Below are positions 19,387 through 29,493 of a stretch of 64,000 bases of DNA, piece after piece. Below the pieces are notes generated by a model. That model searched no databases. It worked only from the letters and a program-made list of their open reading frames with translations, and was not told the DNA's origin. Numbering within the stretch: position 1 is the first letter of the stretch; each line of letters starts with the position of its first letter. Where the stretch lies: positions 1-64,000 of the forward strand of contig KE560907.1 of the NCBI GenBank assembly GCA_000442015.1, read 5' to 3'. The DNA is from Rozella allomycis CSF55 (lineage: Eukaryota > Rozellomycota). The position numbers and the translations under genes were made by a program.

Positions 19387-20588
19387 ATGATCCGAGCTAC
19401 ACTATCTATCTTATTTCGCATAATTAACTTATTTATTTTATTCAATGCAATTAATTGTAAAGGAAAGTGAAGTTTTTAAGTTTAGGTGATGTGTTTATAC
19501 ATCGAAAGACTGGAAAATGCCTAGTAGCTGATGATAAATTTGAAAATGGGGTCAAAAGGTTATATATTAAAAATTGTGACGCGTCTTTCATTTGGAATAA
19601 GCGTGATGTGTCCGCGAAAAATTCTAATCAGAACGAGTGCCTAACAGCGGTCATTGACAGCGGAAACAAAATTTATCCAGTCTTTCAATTTCCCTGTCGT
19701 ACATCAATGAACTGGAAGTATTACAAAAGCAACTTGCAAACTTCCATAGGAAACAATGATATGTGCATTCATGTGTCAGGCACAGGTTCAAGTAAAACTC
19801 TCATATGTAGTTTACATGAAAGCATATTTAGACGAATGCTTTGAGAATGATGAGGATGATTTATTTGATTTGCCATTCCTGTCTGATTTTTCTGTAACGG
19901 GTGGCCGGAGCACACCTGAAGGTGATCTTAATGTTCTTGCATCATGGAATTACAATCTTTGCGGTATAAGACCAAATGACTATGGGATAATTGAGCTATC
20001 TTACAGAACGGAACTCAAGAGCTTTAATGAGAATTTCAATGTATCATTATGTGATCGCCAATTTACTCGAAACATTTCTTTCAACCCAGGTGATGCAATA
20101 AGTCTACAGATTAAAATTGCTAACAATATTTTAGACATTGAAAAAAACACATACATTCTTTTTGATTCTCTTGTCTCTCTACTGCCGACGTTAACGGTTG
20201 AACTTACTACAACTACTTCCGAAGTGTCGTACACTACTACATCTTCTAAACAGGAACTCTCTAGCATTCTCTCAAATAATGCAGTAAAATGTAGAATGAA
20301 ATATTCTAGGAATCAAATCTTGAAGAAACAATGAACACGGGCACGCTTTTAATTGTAGTTTCATCAGTTCTCGGGGTTGCTATAATATTCATTTCAGGCT
20401 CGTGTAAATTGATATCTAATTTTTATATAGTTATTTTTTTCTTGATAAGATCACGAAATAAAGCAAGAAAAAATGAAGATCAAGTCTTTGCCTCTTACAG
20501 TAGGATAATGCCAGGAATTGGAGAGATCGAGGAAAAAACTTCTACTTTACAATCATCTGGTAGCAATGAAGGATCTAATTCCCTATAA
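19387..20588 (+). CDS. Secreted/type I membrane protein with lectin-like N-terminal region
   Basis: The signal peptide (MIRATLSILFRIINLFILF) joins, after a 29-nt intron, to DVFIHRKTGKCLVADD, and the next 110 residues show the spacing of a beta-trefoil lectin-like repeat (CLV, NCDASFIW, CLTAV, CRTSMNWKYY). A separate globular region with paired Cys follows, then a Thr/Ser linker (ELTTTTSEVSYTTTSS), one TM helix (TLLIVVSSVLGVAIIF) and a short basic cytoplasmic tail. A 27-nt in-frame intron near 20400 is likely. No named family; the layout suggests a cell-surface receptor or adhesin. Confidence 0.6.
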
Positions 20589-20633
20589 TACATAATTAAA
20601 CGTATATATTTTTTTTAGGAATTTTCGTTTTCT

Positions 20634-21515
20634 ATGCTGGGGAGTGAGACAAGGAAAAGTATTCGTGAGTACACTTGCAAGTATGAAAATTGTATTATGC
20701 CTTTATCGCACCTTTGTATTCTTAACCTTGAATCCTCTGAAATTGATACCCTATTTCCAATAACTTGGCAGTAACAATTTGAATGTGAATTTAAAGAACA
20801 CAAATCCTGGTGACAACTTTAATTTGCCTGAAACGCGATCTTGTTCATGCTGAATCTTCAAGCGAATACTCTCATTGGTCTTTAACGAGCAAAAACGATC
20901 TACTAGTACTAAATGAATTTTCACACTACATAATAGCTTTCATGGCATATTTTTGAATATCTAAAGCAAAATTGGAACCTAAACATTTTAAAAAGGCTGA
21001 ACTCACAAATTGGCCTTAGATTCCAATCAAATTTAGTTAGGCGCCTTTTAACTAACCCTGAAACTCAGAAAAGACTAATTTGTGATTACAAATATTTTTC
21101 AAAATACTTTATGCTAGGATTGTTGTCAAACTTTAATTTGCTTGGTTCCTCAAAGCTAAGATGGATTAGTCTAAACACCGCCATTGCATGTGTCCTCGAC
21201 TTAGACTATTGCAACCAATGTTTTCATGAAAATGTGAAACTTTTAATGGGCGAGAATGGCATCATATTATGCAATTCTACTCTTAAAGAGATAAGGAATC
21301 TTTTAACTTTCTCCTTTTTGGAATGGATCATAAGCGATGGCCTGTCGGATTGTGTGAAGTGTGCTATCATTAAATCATTCATAGACCAGCCATCAGTGTG
21401 TGATTATCTATCATTGAATAGCTGTCATTTCAAATGTGGGAAGGCAACTGATGATTTTACTCAAGTGCTCCGATCCGCATTTCACGAAGAAATTTTTCCC
21501 GGTCTTTACATTTAA
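20634..21515 (+). CDS. Uncharacterised protein, about 270 residues
   Basis: Two introns (26 nt near 20775 and 31 nt near 20910) give a continuous protein from MLGSETRKSIREY to FHEEIFPGLYI. It holds the segment SWHIFEYLKQNWNLNILKRL and several Cys near the C-terminus (NQCFHEN, CVKCAI, CHFKCG). No TM segment or signal peptide is seen and I recognise no family. Its last 105 bp overlap the open frame of the Ies6-like gene on the other strand. Confidence 0.5.
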
Positions 21516-21856
21516 GTAATTAGGAAATGATTTTATTGACTGATAAGATGATATTTGTGAATCATTTAATTTTTGAATAAAGCTGTATACGTCCGCATTA
21601 AAATAGTTTAATTTCGTTCTAGGATCACTGTATGTTGTTGGTAATCCTGTAACATCGCATATTTTAATTCTTGGCTTTAAAGAGGGTGGTGCGTCAATAT
21701 TATAGTCTATCATAAACGTAATGCAGGGCACTTACACGTTGGAGTTCCATATGGAAGTTCTGACACCTTGTCGATAACTGCAAGTTGTTTTCTTGTTTTA
21801 TGTTTATATTTGTGTTTCGCTGGCCTCTCATTCTTCTGAATAAAGGTGGCGTTCAT
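21411..21856 (-). CDS. IES6: INO80 complex subunit Ies6/INO80C (YL1 C-terminal domain)
   Basis: The protein carries the YL1-C motif IDAPPSLKPRIKICDVTGLP, then TYSDPRTKLNYFNADVYSFI, diagnostic of Ies6/INO80C, an actin-related-protein-associated subunit of the INO80 nucleosome remodeller. A 29-nt intron joins SELPYGTPT to YYNIDAPP. The start is taken as MNATFIQKNERPAKH at 21856, 85 bp from the start of the divergent WD gene. Family members usually end soon after the SFI...Y segment; here the frame runs about 35 residues further and overlaps the gene on the other strand, so the true end may be earlier. Confidence 0.8.
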
Positions 21857-21941
21857 TGCCAAGGGTTGACAACTGTGCGATGCTGAGCTTGGAGACTGGG
21901 GAAACCAAAACAATTATATTTTGTTTGTTGTATAGAGAGAA

Positions 21942-23149
21942 ATGACAACGTCCTCCAAGTAATTTTAAGCTTAAAATATTTAATTAAAGATCTTATGACC
22001 AGGTTGAATTTCTAAGGCCGATTGCGAAAAAGCATGTATTGAGGACGTCGATCCAGCATTGGTAAAGGTATGTTTCGCATCTTACAAGGCAACTCCGAGA
22101 TTTAATAACCTGCCCAGGAAACAAGAAAGAAATATACTATGTAAACCAGAATAACGTCAATTGTTACAATACTGAAACGAAACAAGTAAATATGTGGTTT
22201 ATATTTAGACTATAGATTATTCCATTTTTGAAAGATTTGGCTTTTTCTCCGACATCTATAACCTCTAATCACGGATACTTGGCGGTTGGAGGTCAGAGAA
22301 GTCAATTGGTCGTTAAACAACTATCATCGTCTTGGCAAGCATCAACATCAGTTGGTGGATCAATTAACAATGCACTCTGTATCTCTCAACACCTGAATGA
22401 CACACGCGTACTTATATCCAACAACGACGAAACTATCAAAGTGTATTCTCTGCCTTCTCTTGCTAGAATTACAGATATAACTTTACCCACAGCCGTTAAT
22501 TATGGTAAAAAATATCATCTCGTAAAACAATATAGCGTCTGTTAGTCCCGATGGAAAGAAAATGATAGCCGTTGGTGACAGCAATCACGTATACATGTAT
22601 GATATTACGGAAACGTCAGGTTATAGAAGAGTTGGCACCTTCACGGGTACTGAATATTATTTTTAGCCAACAGGATCAACTGAAGCTGGCTTTAATTGTG
22701 CATGGAGTCAAAATTCTGATAAGTTTGCAGTTGCTTGCCAAGATGGATTTGTTTGTGTTTGGGATATTAGAAGCAGTGAAAAGTTGGCAAAAATTCAATC
22801 TCAGCAAGTAATTAATGAATCAAAAAGTATATAGTCGCCAGCTGTTAAAGGTGCATGTCGATCAGTAAAGTTTTCGCCAAGCGGTTCGGTCGATCTATTG
22901 GTATTTAGCGAGGTAAATTCATAAATTTGCGATTAGAAGCATGTATCATATATCAATGTAGTAGATGCAAGATCATTTAACCAACACCAAGTCTTAAGAG
23001 TGGCTCCCCCAAACACCGATTTACATATTACAGGTTTATCATTCTCTCCAGACAGCCAAGCGGTATTTGTTGGAACAGAAAGCGCTATTTTGGAATATGA
23101 AGTTGACACAATTCTTAGAAGGACATTTCCATACGGTGCAATTCTCTGA
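21942..23149 (+). CDS. WD-repeat protein of the fungal DUF2415 family
   Basis: After eight introns (26-31 nt) the protein reads QLRDLITCPGNKKEIYYVNQ at the N-terminus, then WD-like repeats (HGYLAVGGQRSQLVVKQL, DDFV-like CQDGFVCVWDIRSSEKL, LSFSPDSQAVFVGTESAI). The QLRDLI...YYV start and the C-terminal YEVDTILRRTFP match uncharacterised fungal DUF2415 proteins. Function unknown; the fold is a beta-propeller. This family supports a fungal source. It shares an 85-bp divergent promoter region with the Ies6 gene. Confidence 0.78.
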
Positions 23150-23226
23150 GCGCACGATATAATCTTTTAAAAGATGCATATATAAATAATCACTTCATCC
23201 CATTTTTAAGTGCTAAATCATAATAT

Positions 23227-23657
23227 TTATTTTGATTCTTCAGTGCGCAACTTGGCAAATGCGTTGGTCAACTTGATGCTCATTTCGTTAGCACGTTTGA
23301 CGATTTCGATTCTGTTCTTAGAGCTGACATTATGAGCGATTTCAGCGGAGTATTCTCTGTTGTGCATCATCAAAAGTTCAAGTTCTTTGACATTTCTAAT
23401 AACAAAGCGTTTAAATCCATTTGGCATTAAATCACGAGTTTTCTTGTTAGATCCATATCCAATCTTTGGCATTGGAATTTGTCCCTTGAAACGGCGACGA
23501 ACTCTGTTGTCAATACCTTTTGGCTTTCTCCAAGCTTCCTAAACTTATTTCGAAATGAAAAAAATACCTTGACAGATTTATAACGGTCAGATTGGTGACG
23601 AACGAATTTTTTGGTACGCTTTTTGACAATAGCGATACGGTTAAGTGGAGCAACCAT
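23227..23657 (-). CDS. RPL32: 60S ribosomal protein L32 (eL32)
   Basis: Starts [20 protein letters not shown], continues [20 protein letters not shown] after a 29-nt intron, then [20 protein letters not shown] and [19 protein letters not shown]. About 133 residues, the normal length. The CCCCT motif (plus-strand aggggtt, 23664-23670) lies 6 nt before the ATG, as at four other genes here. Confidence 0.97.
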
Positions 23658-23663
23658 TTGTAC

Positions 23664-23670
23664 AGGGGTT
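23664..23670 (-). promoter_or_regulatory. CCCCT start-proximal motif of RPL32
   Basis: On the gene's strand this reads aacccct, 6 nt upstream of the RPL32 ATG. As the most highly expressed gene in the window, its sharing the motif supports a role in transcription start. Confidence 0.4.
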
Positions 23671-23946
23671 TAGAAAAAAAGAATTTTCAACGTGTAATTT
23701 CCAAAATTTTTCCGCTCAAACATCGAAGAATATAGTATGATATTAAAGAATAAAACAATAAATTTAAAGAAATTTAACAAAATTTTGAGCAGTAAGGCGA
23801 AATATATTATTGGCTTGTTAATACGAATTTGTGTCTTATATTTCATTTTTACAGGTTATTGTAATATAGTTCCAAAGTCTTTTTATGATAATGCTAATGT
23901 ATGTCTTAACGTCTTTCACTTTCTGATTTTTATTGAAATTTCATAA

Positions 23947-25059
23947 ATGTCAGGAGAGGGTTGGTGTCTTATAGAATCTGATCCAGGTAGTCTCATAAGA
24001 AAACCTTCCTGTAGCTGTTTTTACCGAACTTTTAGAAAACATTGGAGTTAAAGGCTTACAGGTTGAGGAGGTCTATTCTTTTGACGTCGACACCTTGAAA
24101 GAATTAGAGTAAGGATTCTTTAGAATGTTTTTCAGACCTGTGTATGGTTTAATTTTCCTCTTCAAATGGGAAGGGAAGAATAAAACTACGGAACAAGAGC
24201 AGTTGTTTGATGATCCAAACTTATTTTTCGCAAATCAAGTAGAATCATTGCATTAATATAAAAAGATGATAAATAATGCATGTGCCACTCAAGCTATTTT
24301 AAATATTTGTTTAAACTTGGATGATAACGTTCTGAATGAGGAACTGTTAAACTTTAAGCAATTTACAAAAGAATTTGACTCTGAGGTAGAAATATTTACG
24401 CTTCTTAATTTAATAGACAAAAGGAATTGCTATAGGAAATAGTGATCACATTCGAGATGTTCATAATTCATTTGCTAGGGCGAATCCATTCTTTTCTGAT
24501 AATGTTAAAACAGCTACAGAAGACGACGATGTATTTCATTTCACCGCATTTATTCCTTTTAATGGAAATTTAATCGAACTAGATGGACTTAAGAAGGGTC
24601 CAGTCAATCTTGGAGAATGTACGGATCAAGACTGGTTACAAAAGGCTAGTGCCACGTTAATAGAAAGGATTTCCAAGTAAACTTTAAAATTTGATTTAAA
24701 AGATATCAAAACGAATTGCGTTTTAGTTTAATGGCAATAATTAGGAAGAGGGAAGATATTTACCAGCAAGAATTGAAATCAATTCAGGAAAGGCTGCAAT
24801 CTATCGATATTAAAACTTCAGTAACGGTAATATTTATTAAACACAGTCTTCTGAATCCACAGAGTCTCTTGCTGCTGTGAAGCGAGAACTTTTGGATAGA
24901 AAAACAAATATTCTTGAAAAACAATCGTTTGAAGTTCGAAAAAAAGAGAAAGGAAGAAAGGAAAATTTGCGCAGGAAACATAACTATATACCTCTTGCCG
25001 TTGAACTAATTAAATGTATGGCTGTCGAAGGTACCCTAAAGACATTGTTGGAGAATTAA
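23947..25059 (+). CDS. UCHL5: Ubiquitin C-terminal hydrolase UCHL5/UCH37
   Basis: Deubiquitinase of the C12 family that works on the proteasome (and INO80 in animals). The N-terminus MSGEGWCLIESDP, the catalytic Cys in NACATQ, His in VFHFTAF and Asp in LIELDGLKKGP are all present, with NSFAR and the crossover-loop region between. The C-terminal ULD-type tail (RRKHNYIPLAVELIKCM) is present, which separates UCHL5 from the shorter UCHL1/3. Six introns of 26-31 nt. An INO80 subunit lies 2 kb away. Confidence 0.93.
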
Positions 25060-25188
25060 TTACCACATATCATAGATATAAATGTATTAACCTATTTATT
25101 TATTTTATTCAATTTCTAAAAATAGTAGACCTGCTCTAATTGGTTCATTTCCTGCCATTCGCTGATATACAAATAGTATGAAACTCTT

Positions 25189-25195
25189 TACCCCT
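25189..25195 (+). promoter_or_regulatory. TACCCCT start-proximal motif
   Basis: TACCCCT lies 21 nt before the ATG at 25217 of the secreted orphan gene. Confidence 0.35.
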
Positions 25196-25216
25196 AACTG
25201 ATACCAAACATCACTG

Positions 25217-26155
25217 ATGAAATTTTCGATTATACTTGCAACTCTATCATCACTCTTATTAACGAAGGCAAATCCATTACCAGTCCCTGAACCGATGCCA
25301 CAAGTTAGCTGGGCCGGAAGTCTTGGAATGTTGGGCCTAAATGCAGTGATAGCCGGTGGAACCGCTTATCCTATGTCTTACTTTACTTCAATGAAATATG
25401 CCAGAGAAGGTCAAAAGCAAAGTTTATTTAGCTTTCAAAAGGAATTCGGCAATTCCAAAGATGCTCTCGAGTACAACAGTCAGGGAGTTGAGGATTGGCA
25501 AAATCTTGCAGCCTCATCTAGTGATTCCCCTCTTCTTAACTATCAAAAACAGCAATTGGTGAAAGACATGGAACAGTATGAAAACGATGCGCTCACAAGG
25601 TCAAAGGAAATGAAACGTGCGGAAATGAGAGCAGAAATGGCATCTAAGGTTCCATTCGGAACTATCACTTTATTTGCTGGAAACGAATGCGGAACTCATC
25701 AACTCGGTCCCGAATTAGTAGTTCAAAAAGTAACTCATGCCGTGGAACCTGAAGTTGGATCCAAAATCACCTCTTTAAGATTTGATAATCCCCCGGCTGG
25801 ACTTGTTGTGGAATTTTATCCTGACTCCCAACCATCAAGAAACAGGTTTGCAAAATTGATAATTAAAGAAAAGATCCCTTCACTTGAAATATGCAATTTT
25901 GAAAAGACCGTCAAAAATGATAAATTTGAATATATTACATCTGGAATGTCTGCAGGCGAATTAAGGAAACATTTCAAATATGTCCACATCGAAGTTCCTG
26001 CTACGTCTGCAAGCACAGAAAGCGCTGTTTCTCCATCAAAATTCAACTCTTCGCATGGTGAATCATCAATAACTCAAAGCATTGCAAACGAGGAAATGTT
26101 CAACCGCCAAGGTTCGGTTTCACCTTCTGCAGCTTTCGTTCAAAAGACCCAATAA
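25217..26155 (+). CDS. Secreted orphan protein, 312 residues
   Basis: A single-exon gene. A clear signal peptide (MKFSIILATLSSLLLTKANP) and a Pro-rich start are followed by a Gly/Ala hydrophobic patch (GMLGLNAVIAGGTAYPM), a long helical region rich in E/K/Q (residues about 65-145), a beta-rich C-terminal part with three Cys, and a Ser-rich tail. No family recognised. The layout, lack of introns and CCCCT motif resemble the other secreted orphans at 33045-33779 and 59094-59549. In a parasite it would be an effector candidate, which is inference. Confidence 0.72.
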   Translation: MKFSIILATLSSLLLTKANPLPVPEPMPQVSWAGSLGMLGLNAVIAGGTAYPMSYFTSMKYAREGQKQSLFSFQKEFGNSKDALEYNSQGVEDWQNLAASSSDSPLLNYQKQQLVKDMEQYENDALTRSKEMKRAEMRAEMASKVPFGTITLFAGNECGTHQLGPELVVQKVTHAVEPEVGSKITSLRFDNPPAGLVVEFYPDSQPSRNRFAKLIIKEKIPSLEICNFEKTVKNDKFEYITSGMSAGELRKHFKYVHIEVPATSASTESAVSPSKFNSSHGESSITQSIANEEMFNRQGSVSPSAAFVQKTQ

Positions 26156-26203
26156 AGAGCAAGGATAATAAAATAAGTTATTTTAATAGTTGCTTTTACA
26201 AAA

Positions 26204-27041
26204 TTATGATCTTAAAAGTTCCAATTGAGTATGAATGTCCTAGAAACATGGTAAGTCAGTTAAACCTTACATTAAATCTCCTTTCAGTTAACTCCTTCAT
26301 GTCTTCGGCCTTTTTAATTATAGCTTGTAACGTTTGCAAATACTCGGTCTGCTCTTCTAAGAGTCCAGATAGTCGCCCTTCAAGTTTAGACAGATATAAT
26401 AGCCTCTTTTCTTCACCTTGCATTACCATGGATGAAAGTAGGCTCTCTATTTCCTGATTTTGTTTTTCAATTGATTTTGAATGCTCAGAGATGTTTTCAG
26501 GCTATTCTTACTATATGATATGTGTATACCATATCATCCGTGTAAGGTATAACTGGATATTTTGGTGACTCTTTTTGAAATATCTCCACCGGCTTGGGTT
26601 TCATAGCAGAATACAAGGAATCCAAGAATTCGTCGTCGTAAATTTTTCTCTGCTTCCAAATGGCGAGAATTCTTTCGAATTGAGATTTTGTTTTATTATC
26701 TTGTATTCTGTGTTAACTTACAAAAATACTTACAGTCGAACTTTTTCAAAAACCAAAGGTAACACTTTGCGAAATGCATCGGGGTAAAGCGTCATTTTCT
26801 TTTTGCAAGAGTATTGAATAACATCATTTATTACAAACATGTGAAGAAGTCTTTGTGCATCATTGTCTGAAACGTCACTTTAAGGCATTTTACTGTTGAT
26901 GAAAGACTCCAACCAAATCTCAGTTATATCAGAAGCATGCCTTTTTTGAAATTGCATCCACTGCGAAAGAGTTTCAATGGACTCTTGCGTAGGGTTGAGT
27001 TTGGACAGCTTTTCGAGAAACGAATTCCGTGAAAAAGACAT
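26204..27041 (-). CDS. Rtt103/RPRD1-like CTD-interacting protein
   Basis: The N-terminal CID domain (SFSRNSFLEKLSKLNPTQES, IETLSQWMQFQKRHASDITE, VINDVIQYSCKKK) binds the phosphorylated C-terminal domain of RNA polymerase II. ERILAIWKQRKIYDDEFLDS closes the CID and a coiled coil follows (about residues 150-225), ending HTQLELLRS. This is the layout of Rtt103 in yeast and RPRD1 in animals, acting in termination. Four introns (26-31 nt) are removed. The start is the first Met of the CID. Confidence 0.83.
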
Positions 27042-28090
27042 TTATTTTGAAATTTCAGATTTTTCGTGTGACCAATTATTTCACCATATTTGATCGGAAA
27101 CTACTGAGTCAATAAAATTCTTCAATAATGTTACAATGTAATGAGAAAATATATGGGTATAACACTTCAAGCAATAAGTCGGCGACTAAATGGCAAATAT
27201 TTTTGAGACTTTTATTTGTAATGTTACAATACATGGCCAATTGGCAATTGTCGTTTTTTGCGTCAAATATGCGCTCATGAAATTGCGTGTTCCAAAGTCG
27301 TCAGCAATTCATTATTCATTCACAGTAGCAAGTGTCAAATACCAGATTTATGCATTTCAAAAAGTAACTCTTGCTGTCCTATTTTAATTTCATTGTTCTG
27401 CTCTGAACGCCACGGACCAAGGTTGATAGAATTTCAAATTTGTTACATGTGACCTAAGCCTTGTTTGGATTGGATATATGACCAATTGGGCCACATGCCA
27501 CGTTGAATACATTATGCAACTTGGTCATTGTAGCCTGCCTGTATCATCGCTCAAAGGTCTGCTAGTACTTAATTTTACTTGTTTTTCAACAATAGGCATA
27601 GGGGCTTGCGGTTNCAAGCAATAAGTTGGCGACTAAATGGCGAATATTTTTGAGACTTTTATTTGTAATGTTACAATCCATGGCCAATTGGCAATTGTCG
27701 TTTTTTGCGTCAAATATGTGCTTATCAAATTGCGTGTTCCAAAGTCGTCAGCAATTCATTATTCATTCACAGTACCAAGTGTCATATACCAGATTCATGT
27801 ATTTCAAAAATCACTCTTGCTGTCCTATTTTGATTTCATTGTTCTGCTCTGAACACCACACCAAGCTTTATAGAATTTCAAATTTGTAAAATATGACATA
27901 ATGATAAGCATTGATTGGATTGGATATATGCCACGTTGAATGCAACTTGGTCACTGTAGCCTGCCTGTATCATCGCTCAAAGGCCTGCTGGTTAATTTTA
28001 CTTGTTTTCCAACAATAGCCATAGGAGCTTGCGGTTACAACTAGCCCAAGTACCAGGGTCCATGGCAAAAGTCAATTTGAGAAATATCAA
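27042..28090. other. Intergenic stretch without a supported gene, largely a duplicate pair
   Basis: No convincing coding exon is seen in about 1,050 bp. Bases 27173-27613 and 27615-28040 are two versions of the same sequence around an N at 27614, about 85-90% alike with several indels. A short frame (MANIFETFICNV...) is common to both but breaks apart towards its end, arguing against coding. No tRNA or known snRNA was recognised. It may hold an untranslated RNA or simply fast-evolving spacer. Confidence 0.55.
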
Positions 28091-29035
28091 ATGCACGGAA
28101 TAAGGAAGCGATTTTATTCAACCATTAATAACGTCTTGGTCTGTGGCTCTGGATTAATGGGAAGAGGAATAGCGCAAGTAACTGCTTTTTCAGGTAAGTT
28201 GTATGTAAATTTCACATGAGGATACAATGTGACCCTTTACGATATCAAACAAGATGTTTTAAATAAAGCATTAGAATTAATCAAGGATAATTTAAATCAT
28301 TCATTTAATAAACAACTCAATGACAAAACCAAGGCTGTAGAGCAAACAAATAAAACTTTGGCAAGAATTAAAGCTAGTACCGACTTGAACTCCACTTTTG
28401 TGGCATCGTCTCCTGATCTTGTTATTGAAGCGATCATAGAGGATCTTGAAGCAAAAAAGACTCTATTTGCTCATTTGGATAAAATTGCCCCACCGGGGGT
28501 GATTTTTGCTTCGAATACAAGTTCTTTATCAATCACAGATATTGCCTCTGGAGTATCAAGAAAGGATAACTTTGTTGGATTGCACTTTTTTTCTCCCGTT
28601 CCTATAATGAAACTTGTTGAAATAGTGAAAACAGAACATTCATCTCCAGAGGTAATTGATTCTTTGCAAAAGTTTACACAAACTCTAAATAAGACAGCTA
28701 TTATTTGTAAAGACACTCCCGGATTTATTGTTAACAGGCTTTTGGTGCCTTACTTATTGGAGTCTGTTAAACTTTATGACCAAGGGATAGCGTCCATCAA
28801 AGATATAGATACGGCTATGAAGCTCGGTGCTGGTTATCCAATGGGTCCATTTGAATTATTGGACTATGTGGGGTTAGATGTTGTCAAGTTCATTAACGAT
28901 GCCTGGCATGCAAAGAATCCACAAGATCCCATGTTTCAACCAAGTCAATCGATTAACAAATTGGTCGCAGAAGGAAATTTAGGAAAGAAAACTGGCAAAG
29001 GATTTTATGATTACACCAAGAAAAATAAATTGTGA
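28091..29035 (+). CDS. 3-hydroxyacyl-CoA dehydrogenase, mitochondrial
   Basis: NAD-dependent dehydrogenase of short-chain fatty-acid oxidation. The N-terminus MHGIRKRFYSTINN is a likely mitochondrial presequence. The Rossmann motif is VCGSGLMGRGIAQ; after a 27-nt intron come VIEAIIEDLEAK, NTSSLSI, the catalytic HFFSPVPIMKLVEIV, PGFIVNRLL and the dimer region GYPMGPFELLDYVGLD. Length about 305 residues, typical for HADH/HBDH. The short ECH1-type hydratase at 55971-56933 belongs to the same general pathway. Confidence 0.93.
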
Positions 29036-29171
29036 CGTTTATGATATCGCTTTTAAACATTACATTCAAGACTTAATTAGTGATCATTGAGCATCTCATG
29101 ATTCTCATCTGTGTTTGAACTATGCCGAATTTTAAATAATTTGCGCCTCATGTAGACGCTAAATTCTTGAA

Positions 29172-29476
29172 TCAGCTTGATGATAGTATAGAAGCTTTTA
29201 CTGAGTGAACATCTAAAACTTTAGCGATTGTGGCCGCGGAAACTGCAGCTACCGACATGCATAAACAGGTACCAGCTGCCAATGAAGCAAAAGCTACTCT
29301 GTAAGCCCTTGAGCTAACAAACCTATCTTTCCGGGTATTGGACACTAAAATAAGTAGTATTGCATAAACTGACATCTTTGGCTATACATTGCCGATCCAA
29401 TGAGTGTAGAGAAGAAGAAAATTATAGAACCAGACAACCAGGTATTAATGGACACAAGGTGCTTCCTTTCATCCAT
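29172..29476 (-). CDS. Small two-TM membrane protein, unknown
   Basis: Removing a 29-nt intron near 29350 joins MDERKHLVSINTWLSGSIIF (first TM) to LSNTRKDRFVSSRAYRVAF and a second TM (AAGTCLCMSVAAVSAATIA), total about 91 residues. No family recognised. Its start codon is only 17 bp from the divergent start of the Ima1-like gene, so the two cannot have separate non-overlapping promoters and 5' UTRs. Confidence 0.55.
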
Positions 29477-29493
29477 TTGTCGAAATTTCGCAA

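Noticed and set aside
23737-23946. A 69-codon hydrophobic ORF ending exactly before the UCHL5 start codon.
   Set aside because: No homology or splice structure, AT-rich by chance, and its stop directly abuts the next ATG; it is more likely 5' flanking sequence.
27190-27852. A short frame (MANIFETFICNV...) conserved in both copies of the duplicated intergenic stretch.
   Set aside because: The frame breaks at different points in the two copies and the differences do not follow a coding pattern.
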